Shown: in pieces, positions 9,476 through 17,314 of the stretch | How positions within the stretch are numbered: the stretch's first letter is position 1 | Layout of the letters: each line of letters starts with the position of its first letter | Assembly (NCBI RefSeq): GCF_018326425.1 | Contig: NZ_AP024601.1 | Location: forward strand, 2,592,001-2,656,000 | Origin: Polycladomyces abyssicola | GTDB lineage: Bacteria; Bacillota; Bacilli; Thermoactinomycetales; JIR-001 | DNA: 64,000 bases | Direction: 5' to 3' | Made by a program: the position numbers and the translations under genes | The notes under the pieces: generated by a model | Told to the model about the DNA's origin: nothing | The model's input: only the letters and a program-made list of their open reading frames with translations | Databases searched by the model: none

Positions 9476-9598
9476 CTGCCAATTTTGAGCTGGTGAAAAC
9501 GGTTACGAATCTTTCCCGGTAACAGGGAGGAAATTGCTGTCCCCTTTCGTTATAATGAAAGGGAGTTTGAACACTTTGCTAATCACTGAGCAAACAAA

Positions 9599-9632
9599 GG
9601 GAGGGAACAGCGCCGGCAAAGGGTTTCCGGCG
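9599..9632 (+). promoter_or_regulatory. nifS leader: displaced SD and hairpin
   Basis: The only strong SD-like sequence, GGGAGGG (9599-9605), is 37 nt from the nifS ATG. Between them a stem CGCCGG (9611-9616) / CCGGCG (9627-9632) with AAA/TTT inside can fold. Folding would bring the SD to about 15 nt from the start. A TATAAT at 9550-9555 is a plausible -10 for this gene. Confidence 0.45.
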
Positions 9633-9642
9633 TTCGAAACGA

Positions 9643-10794
9643 ATGAAACGGATCTACCTGGACCATGCGGCCACCACGCCCGTTCGGCCGGAAGTGCGCA
9701 TGGGTATTCTTCAATACATGGAAACGGAATTTGGCAACCCCAGCAGTTTACACGATTGGGGACAACACGCCCATGATGCGGTTGAGCATGCGCGGAGACA
9801 ACTCCTGCGCGCGCTGGGGGCTGAAAGCCCTCGGGAAATCGTGTTCACCGGCGGAGGAACGGAGTCCAACAACCTGGCCATTCAAGGTGCCGCAAAAAAG
9901 CGGCGTCACATAGGTCGACACATCATCACCACGCAAATCGAGCACCCGTCGGTGTTGGAAACATGCCGGTCGCTGAAGGAGAGCGGATTTGAGGTAACGG
10001 AACTGCCCGTTGATGAAAACGGCCTGGTACGTGTCCAAGATGTGGAACGAGCCCTGCGTCCCGACACCATCTTGATCAGCATCATGGCGGCCAACAATGA
10101 AGTGGGAACAATCCAACCGATCGCGGAAATCGGCCGATTGCTCCATGACAAACACACGCTGTTTCACACCGATGCCGTCCAGTTTTTCGGCAAGGTCCCG
10201 TTTTCGGTGCAAGATCTTCATGTCGATCTGCTGACCATCGGCGGTCATAAAATCGGCGGGCCCAAAGGGGTCGGCGCGCTGTACGTTCGCAAGGGCGTCC
10301 GGATCTCCCCCATCGTTCACGGCGGCGGACACGAACGCGGTATGCGGCCCGGAACCTACAATGTTCCCGCCATCGTCGGTTTGGGAATCGCGGCCGAACT
10401 GGCCGCCCGCGAAGCGGAAGAGACCCGGGAGCGACTCACCCGGTTGCGCGACCGGCTCTGGCGTCGGATCGAGACGGAAATCGGGGAAGTACGGTTAAAC
10501 GGCCATCCCGAACAACGTTTGCCCAACAACCTGAATCTCAGCTTCCACCGCATCGAGGGTCAAGCGGTGATGCTCGAACTTAACCGGATGGGTGTTGCCG
10601 TCTCCAGCGGTTCCGCCTGCAGCGCGGGGAAACACGCACCCTCTCACGTGCTGATGGCGATGGGACGCAGCCAGGATGAGGCGCATCAAAGCGTGCGTAT
10701 TTCACTCGGCAGTACGACGCCCGAGGAAGAGATTGATTTGTTTGTGGATCGGTTAAAAGAAGTCATCGCGTATCTGCGGTCGTTAATTCGGTGA
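9643..10794 (+). CDS. nifS: Cysteine desulfurase (NifS/IscS-like, NAD-pathway type)
   Basis: PLP enzyme that removes sulfur from cysteine for iron-sulfur assembly. 383 aa. It begins MKRIYLDHAATTPVRPEV, the family's start. HTDAVQ (residues 175-180) and the PLP Lys203 in TIGGHKIGGPKG are present, as is the catalytic Cys326 in SSGSACSAGK. In Bacillus subtilis the desulfurase divergent from nadBCA matures NadA, and the same layout here supports that role. No NadR-type regulator follows. There is no good SD adjacent to the ATG and no alternative start codon in this frame downstream of the distant SD. A terminator follows. Confidence 0.93.
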   Translation: MKRIYLDHAATTPVRPEVRMGILQYMETEFGNPSSLHDWGQHAHDAVEHARRQLLRALGAESPREIVFTGGGTESNNLAIQGAAKKRRHIGRHIITTQIEHPSVLETCRSLKESGFEVTELPVDENGLVRVQDVERALRPDTILISIMAANNEVGTIQPIAEIGRLLHDKHTLFHTDAVQFFGKVPFSVQDLHVDLLTIGGHKIGGPKGVGALYVRKGVRISPIVHGGGHERGMRPGTYNVPAIVGLGIAAELAAREAEETRERLTRLRDRLWRRIETEIGEVRLNGHPEQRLPNNLNLSFHRIEGQAVMLELNRMGVAVSSGSACSAGKHAPSHVLMAMGRSQDEAHQSVRISLGSTTPEEEIDLFVDRLKEVIAYLRSLIR

Positions 10795-10868
10795 CACTCC
10801 ATATTTTCAGGTTTTCTGGTTTGTTCAGGAATGAGATAAACGCCTTCCTGGTGTCGAATATCAGTCAT

Positions 10869-10900
10869 AAAAGCTCCCTCAGAAATCCGAGGGAGCTTTT
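10869..10900 (+). terminator. Terminator after nifS
   Basis: AAAAGCTCCCTC pairs with GAGGGAGCTTTT around an 8-nt loop, followed by GTTATC. Confidence 0.85.
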
Positions 10901-10977
10901 GTTATCACTTGAGCCATTGCCTTTCTCCTTTTATCCGCCTTTTATCCTCTTCGCCATATTGGAAAACCTAATAATAT

Positions 10978-11006
10978 TTGACAACATGTATCCGCTTATA
11001 TATAAT
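10978..11006 (+). promoter_or_regulatory. Perfect sigma-A promoter
   Basis: TTGACA (10978-10983), 17 nt, TATAAT (11001-11006): an exact consensus in a very AT-rich stretch about 85 bp upstream of the VOC-family gene. High constitutive expression is expected. Confidence 0.8.
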
Positions 11007-11090
11007 TTGTATAACATCAACAAGAACATATATTCGGTCGATTTATTGAGGCCCAGAAATTTTACATTTTAAAAAGGGGATAGTTTTCCA

Positions 11091-11501
11091 GTGGAAATTT
11101 CAAATCAAAAGATTACTATGTTTTTCATGTTCGATGGTAAGGCTGAAGAAGCAATGAATTTTTATACTTCTTTGTTTGACCAGTCAGAAATAATTAGTAT
11201 TACTCGTTATGGAGCGAACGAAGATGGTGAAGAGGGGAAGGTGAAACATGCTACCTTTTCACTATGCGGACAAGAGTTTATGTGTATAGATAGTAGCGTA
11301 AAGCATGAGTTTACATTTACTCCTGCAATATCATTGTATGTAAAATGTGATACTGAAGACGAGATTGATCGACTCTTTGAGAAGTTAACTCAAGATGGAG
11401 CAGTTTTAATGCCATTACAAGCTTATCCATTTAGTCAAAAGTTTTGTTGGGTTGTGGATAAATTTGGTGTTTCATGGCAACTTAGCCTTGCAAAAAGCTA
11501 A
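11091..11501 (+). CDS. VOC-superfamily protein, PhnB/UbiG-like type
   Basis: 136-aa protein of the glyoxalase/bleomycin-resistance fold, PhnB-like (the old '3-demethylubiquinone-9 methyltransferase' domain name). It shows the pattern MFFMFDGKAEEAMNFYTSLF at the N-terminus, ARY-like ITRYGANEDGEEGKVKHATFSL, and the C-terminal FGVSWQL. The GTG start follows AAAAAGGGGA. The function is unknown; such proteins are often called resistance or antibiotic-binding proteins without proof. Base composition is clearly more AT-rich than neighbours on both sides, which together with the isolated perfect promoter points to recent acquisition. Confidence 0.85.
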   Translation: MEISNQKITMFFMFDGKAEEAMNFYTSLFDQSEIISITRYGANEDGEEGKVKHATFSLCGQEFMCIDSSVKHEFTFTPAISLYVKCDTEDEIDRLFEKLTQDGAVLMPLQAYPFSQKFCWVVDKFGVSWQLSLAKS

Positions 11502-11716
11502 CTGTTCGTTGACAGTGGCCAGCAATCGCCAGAAGCAGAGTCTCTAAGGGCTGACAGGATCACAGGTTTTGTCCACGTTGGCGGGGCCGTCCTACTATTT
11601 ACTCCGGTCGGATGTATTCAGTGATGTGATGATTTCTCCCTACCACTGCCTTCGATCCGCCAAAGGCAGAGGAGCTACAGATAAGCGGAGCATGGCGAAT
11701 TGTATTTCTAACAGAC
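11502..11716. other. Intergenic stretch, no gene
   Basis: About 215 bp between the VOC gene and the terminator of the convergent YfhP gene. I see no supported coding sequence or repeat in it. Confidence 0.5.
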
Positions 11717-11739
11717 GAGCCGCCCCAAACGGGCGGCTC
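11717..11739. terminator. Terminator of the YfhP gene
   Basis: GAGCCGCCC (11717-11725) pairs perfectly with GGGCGGCTC (11731-11739) around 5 nt. The U-tract is weak on both strands. Confidence 0.65.
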
Positions 11740-11751
11740 TCTCTCCCCTAC

Positions 11752-12717
11752 TCACACAAACGGTGGATCCCACAGTCGTTTGCGCCAGCCCAACCGCTGC
11801 CACACGACGTTGCCCTTTTTATCCAGCCGGACATTGACGCCGAACGGCAGCTTTTTGTCGTACCAAAAGCGAACATCGCTCCATATGACTTCGTACCCGT
11901 CTTGTAACTCGCGACAGGTGACGTGCACCCATTGGGCAAAACTGAGAAACGCCCGCACACCGTCCGTCTTCATACTCGCTTGGATTGCCGAATGCTCCTG
12001 TGCCTTGGGATAGAAATCCTCCACCTGCACAGAACGCCCCGACACTCTCCCCGTATAATAACCATCCTCCGTCTCTACGACAAACAACCAATGGAACCAA
12101 TGAAACGTGGGCAAAACGTGACAAACTCCCTCCACCCCCGTCTCCCTGAGCACCCGGTCGATCACCCGGTGATGATGCCACGCGCGAACGGCGATATACC
12201 CGACAGTGATCGCATACACCCAGCCGAACACCTGACGCGGGTCGGCTCCTTGATACCACAACCACAAACCACCCAAATGCACCACAAACAAGAACGGTTC
12301 AAAAATCGCCAAAATATCGAGGTGAAACCATTTCTTCACGAATGGTCGGGCAATTTGCACCCCGTAGGTGTTGAACAAATCCAGGATCACATGAAAGAGG
12401 ACGGATAGCAAAATCCAGCCGTACAACGTCCAAAAATGATCCCACACTTGATATCCGGCGGCCAATGGAACCCCGATCACCGCCGGCCAAATGAACCAAG
12501 CGGGAATCGAATGCGTGATACCCCGGTGATAGCGAATGTAGGCGGAATATCCCTTCAATCGTACCACACTGTCAAAATCCGGTGCGTTGGAACCCACCAC
12601 CGTTCCCACCATCACCACCTGAGCCAGGGTCGGGTCACCGGATACAGCCGGGTCGAGATACGACAGCCCGGCCATGGTGAATCCAAACAGCAGATGGCTT
12701 CCCGTATCCAACGACAT
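11752..12717 (-). CDS. YfhP/YdjM-family membrane metal-dependent hydrolase
   Basis: 321 aa from the chosen ATG (MSLDTGSHLLFGF), which has AAAGGGGAG just upstream and matches where YfhP homologues begin. An earlier in-frame GTG at 12786 has no SD. Family motifs are DTGSH at the N-terminus, a DFDS pair, YHRGITHSIPAW (H-R-G-x-T-H-S) and HVILDLFNTYG, which are the presumed metal ligands spread over about four membrane segments. The C-terminal 130 residues are soluble. Bacillus subtilis YfhP is described as a regulator of the neighbouring mutY-region gene; whether that holds here is unknown. Biochemical function is not established. Confidence 0.85.
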   Translation of the reverse strand: MSLDTGSHLLFGFTMAGLSYLDPAVSGDPTLAQVVMVGTVVGSNAPDFDSVVRLKGYSAYIRYHRGITHSIPAWFIWPAVIGVPLAAGYQVWDHFWTLYGWILLSVLFHVILDLFNTYGVQIARPFVKKWFHLDILAIFEPFLFVVHLGGLWLWYQGADPRQVFGWVYAITVGYIAVRAWHHHRVIDRVLRETGVEGVCHVLPTFHWFHWLFVVETEDGYYTGRVSGRSVQVEDFYPKAQEHSAIQASMKTDGVRAFLSFAQWVHVTCRELQDGYEVIWSDVRFWYDKKLPFGVNVRLDKKGNVVWQRLGWRKRLWDPPFV

Positions 12718-12759
12718 TCTCCCCTTTCTCTTGCTGAACACACTTCCCAAACAAAACGA

Positions 12760-12809
12760 GAGTGAGATAATCCATTCCTGGTGCACCCGTGAAATGGATC
12801 ACCTCACTC
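12760..12809. repeat. Imperfect 17-bp inverted repeat upstream of the YfhP gene
   Basis: The arm at 12760-12776 (GAGTGAG...ATCCATT) is mirrored at 12793-12809 (AATGGAT...CTCACTC) with two mismatches and a 16-nt loop. There is no U-tract. It may be an operator or a transcript structure. Confidence 0.55.
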
Positions 12810-12961
12810 TCATTTCACCCGTTTCCCGTTTCCTTCCAAAACGCCCCAACACAGAGATGGCGGAAGTGGAAACTTGTCCCCATTTCCCCGCCCAACCTGC
12901 AAAAGGTGACAGATTGCCCGTCACCAACGTAGAAATCATCGAGGGAAAAACTTGTTGGTTC

Positions 12962-13918
12962 TTATGATGAAACGGAAACCGGGTCGATGTCATCTTTACT
13001 CCCTCCGCCTTCCACAACCTGATCGCCCACCAAATCCAAACGGCGATCGGCGTTAAACCAGTAAAACCATTGCTCAGGACAAGCGCGGATTGCTTTTTCC
13101 AGAAAACCGTTCAACCGGTTGGTCGCTTCCAGAGTTTGATTGGACTTGAAATACTTGTACAGGTAAACGGGCGGTTCGATCACCATGCGATGACATAAGC
13201 CCCGCTCACGGTATCCGTAAAAGGGGATTACGGGTACTTGCTCTTGCAAAGCCAGTTGGGCCGCTCCCCTGGGACTGCGCGTTTTTCTGCCAAACATCAA
13301 AGCAGGCGGGAAATTGGGCCGCCAAAAATCTCCCAAGAGCAGAATGACACCACCTTCGCGCAAATGCTGCCGCAACTTGCGCAAAAGCGTCAGTGGCGGG
13401 GTATTGTCATAATCCAATCCTTGGCATCCGAGTGATTGCATACGGAGATACAGGGGGCGCAGCTCTTCACTCCCCGCCGTTACCACGGTCAGGCAGGGAT
13501 AACGTTGTGAGAAGTACCAGTAATAATAAAAATAATTGCCGACATGAGGAGTAAACAAAATGGCCCCTTTTCCGTTCTCCAGCACCCGTCTCAGATGTTC
13601 TTCCCCTTCGACCGTAAATCTTGAACGGCTACCGATCGACTCGGACGGTACATCGACCAAAATCTCATACAGTGTAAGGACCCCGTGCTCAAAATACTGT
13701 CGGGCGATGCGACGGATTTGCCCGGTAGTTCGTTCCGGCAACAATCGGGACAGATTTTCCCGGATTTTCCGTCTCAACGCAAAACCTACCATATAAAGCA
13801 ATAAACCCACCCATCGGCACATCCATTCAACCAATGGACGCGGCATCCGCCGCAACCAATGCGAGACCATCTGCATCCTGCGCTCATTCTTCGTCAATCT
13901 GCCGATCCATTCGTACAA
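12962..13918 (-). CDS. LpxL/HtrB-like lysophospholipid acyltransferase family protein
   Basis: 318 aa, with a membrane-anchoring hydrophobic segment around residues 31-48. The family pattern is visible: ILFTPHVGNY at 120-129, LLLGDFWRPNFPP near 193-205 and the conserved FGRKTRSPRGAAQLAL near 209-224. In LpxL-type enzymes the active site is H-x4-D/E. Here His125 is followed at the acidic position by Phe130, so the canonical acid is missing. It ends 4 nt from the upstream OlsB-like gene's partner boundary (stop of that gene at 13923, this start at 13918), so they form an operon. The likely role is O-acylation of the lyso-aminolipid made by the partner. LpxL-type enzymes normally serve lipid A, which this Gram-positive would lack. 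Confidence 0.8.
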   Translation of the reverse strand: MYEWIGRLTKNERRMQMVSHWLRRMPRPLVEWMCRWVGLLLYMVGFALRRKIRENLSRLLPERTTGQIRRIARQYFEHGVLTLYEILVDVPSESIGSRSRFTVEGEEHLRRVLENGKGAILFTPHVGNYFYYYWYFSQRYPCLTVVTAGSEELRPLYLRMQSLGCQGLDYDNTPPLTLLRKLRQHLREGGVILLLGDFWRPNFPPALMFGRKTRSPRGAAQLALQEQVPVIPFYGYRERGLCHRMVIEPPVYLYKYFKSNQTLEATNRLNGFLEKAIRACPEQWFYWFNADRRLDLVGDQVVEGGGSKDDIDPVSVSS

Positions 13919-13922
13919 ACGT

Positions 13923-14684
13923 TTACCTCCCCTCCAAAAAGTGACGCTGATATCGTCGGATCACACGTGATGTTTCCAGCACCACCAACCAATCGAAGGT
14001 ACCAAAGATCGGGTCGTATGCGGGCTGGGCCGCCAGTTTGGCTCCCAAACGACCATACCCTTTGAGCAATGGAGGAATGGTCCGCATGATCGCTTTCTCC
14101 TGCCCCGTGATGTCGATGAGTTCCAACCCTTCCACTTTCCGGTCAGGAAGCGGCTGAATACCGAATTCGTCGGTCAACATCCCCTTCCAATGCAACCAAC
14201 TGTAAACCCGGTTCAGATCTTCCCGTTCCATTGATGGCAAACTGGCACAACCAATGAGGTACCGAAACCGGTGCCGTTTCAGATAATCCGCGATACCAGC
14301 CCACAAATATTGAATCGTTTTTCCGTCGCGGTATTCTGGTGCGACGCAACTCCTGCCCAACTCCAAGGTGACCGATGCCTCACTTTGAAAAGCGGAAAGG
14401 TCAAATTCCGTTTCGGAATAAAAGCCACAGTGACGACGAGCCCGGTCACCCGGCAACAAACGATACGTACCGATCACTTCCCCGCAGTCAGGTTTCACGA
14501 CGATCAAATGGTCGCAATACGGGTCATAGTGATCGCATTCCAACCGTTGGGAATTCGTTAGTAACGAATTCTTCATTTCTTCGACAAACACACGGTAACG
14601 CAATCGAAAGGCTTGTTGCCGCTCCTCGTCATTTTCCGCCAACTTGACTGTCAGCGGGGTGAGTGTCTCTATCGTTTTCGCCAT
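13923..14684 (-). CDS. OlsB-like N-acyltransferase (GNAT fold)
   Basis: 253 aa. The pattern matches L-ornithine N-alpha-acyltransferases (OlsB, historically 'hemolysin'-like). It shows FRLRYRVFVEEM near residues 27-38, CDHYDPYCDHLIVV near 49-62, VIGTYRLLP, and the hallmark LELGRSCVAPEYRDGKTIQYLW near 106-127. OlsB uses acyl-ACP to N-acylate ornithine (or a related amino acid), giving a lyso-ornithine lipid. The next gene, an LpxL-like acyltransferase, could add the second chain in place of OlsA. The amino-acid substrate is inferred only. The SD is AAGGAGGGGG directly upstream. Ornithine or related aminolipids are rare in Bacillota. Confidence 0.82.
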   Translation of the reverse strand: MAKTIETLTPLTVKLAENDEERQQAFRLRYRVFVEEMKNSLLTNSQRLECDHYDPYCDHLIVVKPDCGEVIGTYRLLPGDRARRHCGFYSETEFDLSAFQSEASVTLELGRSCVAPEYRDGKTIQYLWAGIADYLKRHRFRYLIGCASLPSMEREDLNRVYSWLHWKGMLTDEFGIQPLPDRKVEGLELIDITGQEKAIMRTIPPLLKGYGRLGAKLAAQPAYDPIFGTFDWLVVLETSRVIRRYQRHFLEGR

Positions 14685-14953
14685 GAGGGACCCCCTCCTT
14701 GGGGAAATGTCTGTTTACCGGGATCAAACGAATTGTATCAAACGCCTGTGTAGCGAAGATTGAGTCCCTATTGCGCAATCGTTAAAAAACAGAGAGCTTA
14801 TCTGATCGGAACACAAGTGTACAGACAACCTCCCTCTATGAATGTCAAATATCCCCTGACTTTGACACGAATTGCATTTCCGCTGGTACAGACAAGCCGC
14901 CTGCAATTTGATACAATGGCCGATGATAGGGTTGGAAAGGAGGGGAGTGTTCA

Positions 14954-15634
14954 ATGCCAACGAGATCGGAACGTCGAAAGCAGTTGAAAAAGCGGAGGAG
15001 AATGGTTTTTGCCACCGTAACAGGATGCTTCCTGTTGACCGGCTTCATCCCCGCACAAACGGCGCAAGCGCCTGTCGGACAACATGTGTTGAAAGAAATC
15101 ACCGGCGATTATTACACCTATACTCCGTCGTCCGTATCCACTTCTAACGATCAACAACAACCCGTTGACCATCCGTATGGTAAAACCGATGCGTCCAAAA
15201 ACCATTTATCCGATTCTGCCGACCATTCGTCTCAGTTGACTCATTCGCCGGCGGTTGCGATGAAACCGGAGAACAAACCATCCGTCACCGCACCTACATA
15301 TGTACAACCGAAACCGAATACCGATCATAGCAACGGAACAACTGCAAATGAGAGGGAACAATCCTCCTACGAACCGAACCCTGCACCGGAACCGGCATCT
15401 ACTGATCAACCGTCACGGAAACCGCGCCGGGATGACTCGGGTCAACCATCCCAAACCGAACCGAGTAATCCGCCGGATTCCCAAACGCCACCATCACAGG
15501 AGCAACCACCTCAACCGCCTGATGATCAACCGGGCGACGGCGATCAAGGGAATGGCGGCAACAACGGAGATCACGGATTGGTTGAGGGCATACTGAATCC
15601 GTTGTTGAACACGGTAGACAAAACCTTGCCATGA
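14954..15634 (+). CDS. Secreted proline/glutamine-rich low-complexity protein
   Basis: 226 aa. The start ATG follows GGAAAGGAGGGGAG. A basic N-terminus (RRKQLKKRRR) precedes a hydrophobic core (residues 17-33) and a likely signal-peptidase site TAQA-PV near residue 38. The mature part is low complexity: Ser/Thr/Asn-rich, then Pro/Gln/Asp-rich with repeated PPQPPD-like runs, a Gly/Asn stretch and a short hydrophobic end (LVEGILNPLLNTVDKTLP). There is no LPXTG and no enzymatic domain. A wall-associated or spore-surface stalk is conceivable, but the function is unknown. A weak promoter CAGACA-N17-TACAAT lies at 14889-14917. Confidence 0.75.
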   Translation: MPTRSERRKQLKKRRRMVFATVTGCFLLTGFIPAQTAQAPVGQHVLKEITGDYYTYTPSSVSTSNDQQQPVDHPYGKTDASKNHLSDSADHSSQLTHSPAVAMKPENKPSVTAPTYVQPKPNTDHSNGTTANEREQSSYEPNPAPEPASTDQPSRKPRRDDSGQPSQTEPSNPPDSQTPPSQEQPPQPPDDQPGDGDQGNGGNNGDHGLVEGILNPLLNTVDKTLP

Positions 15635-15640
15635 AAAAAT

Positions 15641-15666
15641 AAACCGGCATCGAATGATGCCGGTTT
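15641..15666 (+). terminator. Terminator after the secreted protein gene
   Basis: AAACCGGCATC pairs with GATGCCGGTTT around GAAT, followed by GAATTTTCTG. Confidence 0.85.
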
Positions 15667-15750
15667 GAATTTTCTGTTAAAATCCCAGACTCCGATTTCC
15701 CGTCTCTGCCCCGCTTACCTAATACCTACACCCACCCGATACATGATGCC

Positions 15751-15993
15751 CTATTCGGATTCAGACATCTTTCCAAACTCGGGAGCAATTACACCGAACT
15801 GCTTTGTATCATAACCAAAAGCTCTTAATTGAGATTCGATCAACTCCAGAACATCATAATAAGCAAAGTTACAACCTAAGCGAAATGTTTTGTCCAGATC
15901 TGATTCATCTTGTTCTGCCTGAAGCGAATCATGATATTTATCATGAACAATCTCGATCAAATCTCCTAAAAAGCTTCTGAGATGCTGATCCAT
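15751..15993 (-). CDS. Small acidic hypothetical protein
   Basis: 80 aa, helix-rich and acidic, not recognised. It contains KYHDSLQAEQDESDLDKTFRLG and a C-terminal EFGKMSESE. The SD GGTGGAG lies immediately before ATG. It sits just outside the left terminal repeat of the proposed island, reading away from it. The size and an intact SD argue for a real gene; the function is unknown. Confidence 0.55.
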   Translation of the reverse strand: MDQHLRSFLGDLIEIVHDKYHDSLQAEQDESDLDKTFRLGCNFAYYDVLELIESQLRAFGYDTKQFGVIAPEFGKMSESE

Positions 15994-16050
15994 ATCTCCA
16001 CCTGGTTATCATACCTGATTTTTTGGGTGTCCTAGGAACAAACATCCCTA

Positions 16051-16079
16051 TGTTCATTTTGCTGTTACCTTAGCGGACA
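16051..16079 (+). repeat. Left terminal inverted repeat
   Basis: TGTTCATTTTGCTG then TTACCTTAGCGGACA. It matches the minus strand at 37221-37193 in 27 of 29 positions, the two differences lying at positions 10 and 12. Confidence 0.85.
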
Positions 16080-16101
16080 AGATATTTCATGGATATTCGA
16101 A

Positions 16102-16167
16102 ACCTTAGCGGACATCAAGGCCAGATTTTTCGGGTGTATATGTCCTCTAATGTATATTAGCGGACAT
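16102..16167. repeat. Left-end internal repeats of the TTAGCGGACA motif
   Basis: A second forward copy, ACCTTAGCGGACATC, lies at 16102-16116. A palindromic pair follows: ATGTCCTCTAAT (16140-16151), GTAT, ATTAGCGGACAT (16156-16167), with one mismatch between arms. Spacings are about 35-50 bp. The gene-free interval up to the nucleotidyltransferase gene (16168-16271) is AT-rich and probably holds its promoter. Confidence 0.8.
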
Positions 16168-16271
16168 TTTTTCATTATTTACATTTGAGTTAATTTAACT
16201 TATATGTTAATATAACAATAAAGGATAATCAACTTATGTATTAAACGGGTGTATAGGGGGAATAACTGTTC

Positions 16272-16841
16272 ATGGACTTAAGCTTTAGCGAACATGGATT
16301 GCTGCCGCCCGGGACACATCGTTTAACACTTGAAGAATTGAAGGAAAGCATCTTAGTCACCGGAGGGTTTCAAAAACCGGATGGCTGGGATGCGTACTGG
16401 CGATATCAACTGGTGGAAGGGCTTGAAGTGATGGTTCGTCAATTGTGGGAAGTCGGATACGAGAAAATCTTCATCGACGGATCGTTTGTTGAAAACAAAC
16501 CGCATCCAAACGACATCGACGGTTACTTTGAATGTCCCGTCATTGACTTTGTAAAGCGTGGGCAGGATACACTCAATGAAATCGAACCAATCTGGACGTG
16601 GAACTGGCGAGAGCGGAAGCCACACCCAGACTCCCCCCATAAACCACAACTTCCAATGTGGCACAAATACCGAGTAGAGTTGTACCCTCATTACACCGAT
16701 ATTCCCAATGATCTCTATGGCTTTTTTAGCAACAGAACTGGGCTCCGGGATCCAGAAGGAAAAGAATTACCATTTCCAGATGCGTTTCGACTACAACGTG
16801 GGACATATCGGGAAAAAGGGATTGTTCAGATTATCCGTTAA
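16272..16841 (+). CDS. Minimal-nucleotidyltransferase-like protein (toxin-antitoxin type)
   Basis: 189 aa. The core IFIDGSFVENKPHPNDIDGYFE (residues 68-89) has the G-S-x-D-x-D spacing of nucleotidyltransferase-fold proteins. A possible third carboxylate lies in KYRVELYPHYTD. It resembles the DUF6932 group found beside XRE regulators. It is followed 15 bp downstream by an XRE-type DNA-binding gene, an arrangement of toxin-antitoxin or abortive-infection pairs. The putative activity is nucleotidylation of a target RNA or protein, which is inferred. It is the first gene inside the left terminal repeat, next to the BREX operon, consistent with a defence island. Confidence 0.65.
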   Translation: MDLSFSEHGLLPPGTHRLTLEELKESILVTGGFQKPDGWDAYWRYQLVEGLEVMVRQLWEVGYEKIFIDGSFVENKPHPNDIDGYFECPVIDFVKRGQDTLNEIEPIWTWNWRERKPHPDSPHKPQLPMWHKYRVELYPHYTDIPNDLYGFFSNRTGLRDPEGKELPFPDAFRLQRGTYREKGIVQIIR

Positions 16842-16856
16842 AAGGAGGGGCCTAAG

Positions 16857-17300
16857 TTGATCCGAACGGATGCAGAATACCAAAAGTCTCTGAAGGCTTT
16901 AGAGGCACAACGGAAGAGTATTGAAGAGAAGAAAAAACACTTTGAACAAATTGGATTAACCCCTGAACAGGTTGAAAAAGCATTAGAACCATTGTGGGCG
17001 TATTACCATCAAATCGAAGACGAAGTAAAATACTACGAGAAGGTAAAAAAAGGCGAGTTCCCGCGAAAAACCAGCTTAGATCAGTTGGGGCGAATGCTGA
17101 TTTCTTACCGCATTTACAAAGGAATCACACAAACTGAACTGGCAGAGCGGTTGGGAGTGTCCAATGCTCAAGTATCTCGAGACGAGCGTAATGAGTATCA
17201 CGGTGCAAGTATCGAGAAACTCAAAAAGGTTGCAGATGCTCTGTGTGTCCCCCTGGTCATCGTACCAAAGGAAGTCGCAGATGAAGTCCTCACTGTTTGA
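16857..17300 (+). CDS. XRE-family HTH protein with N-terminal coiled coil
   Basis: 147 aa. Residues 1-75 are charged and helical, a likely coiled coil. Residues 80-140 form a Cro/CI helix-turn-helix (RMLISYRIYKGITQTELAERLGVSNAQVSRDE). The start is TTG, with AAAGGAGGGG 9 nt upstream. It is cotranscribed with the nucleotidyltransferase-like gene and is likely its antitoxin or repressor. The terminator stem overlaps the stop codon. Confidence 0.82.
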   Translation: MIRTDAEYQKSLKALEAQRKSIEEKKKHFEQIGLTPEQVEKALEPLWAYYHQIEDEVKYYEKVKKGEFPRKTSLDQLGRMLISYRIYKGITQTELAERLGVSNAQVSRDERNEYHGASIEKLKKVADALCVPLVIVPKEVADEVLTV

Positions 17301-17314
17301 GGACTCTTTTCTTT
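17285..17314 (+). terminator. Terminator of the NTase-XRE pair
   Basis: AGTCCTCA (17285-17292) pairs with TGAGGACT (17298-17305), then CTTTTCTTT. The stem includes the XRE stop codon. Confidence 0.85.
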
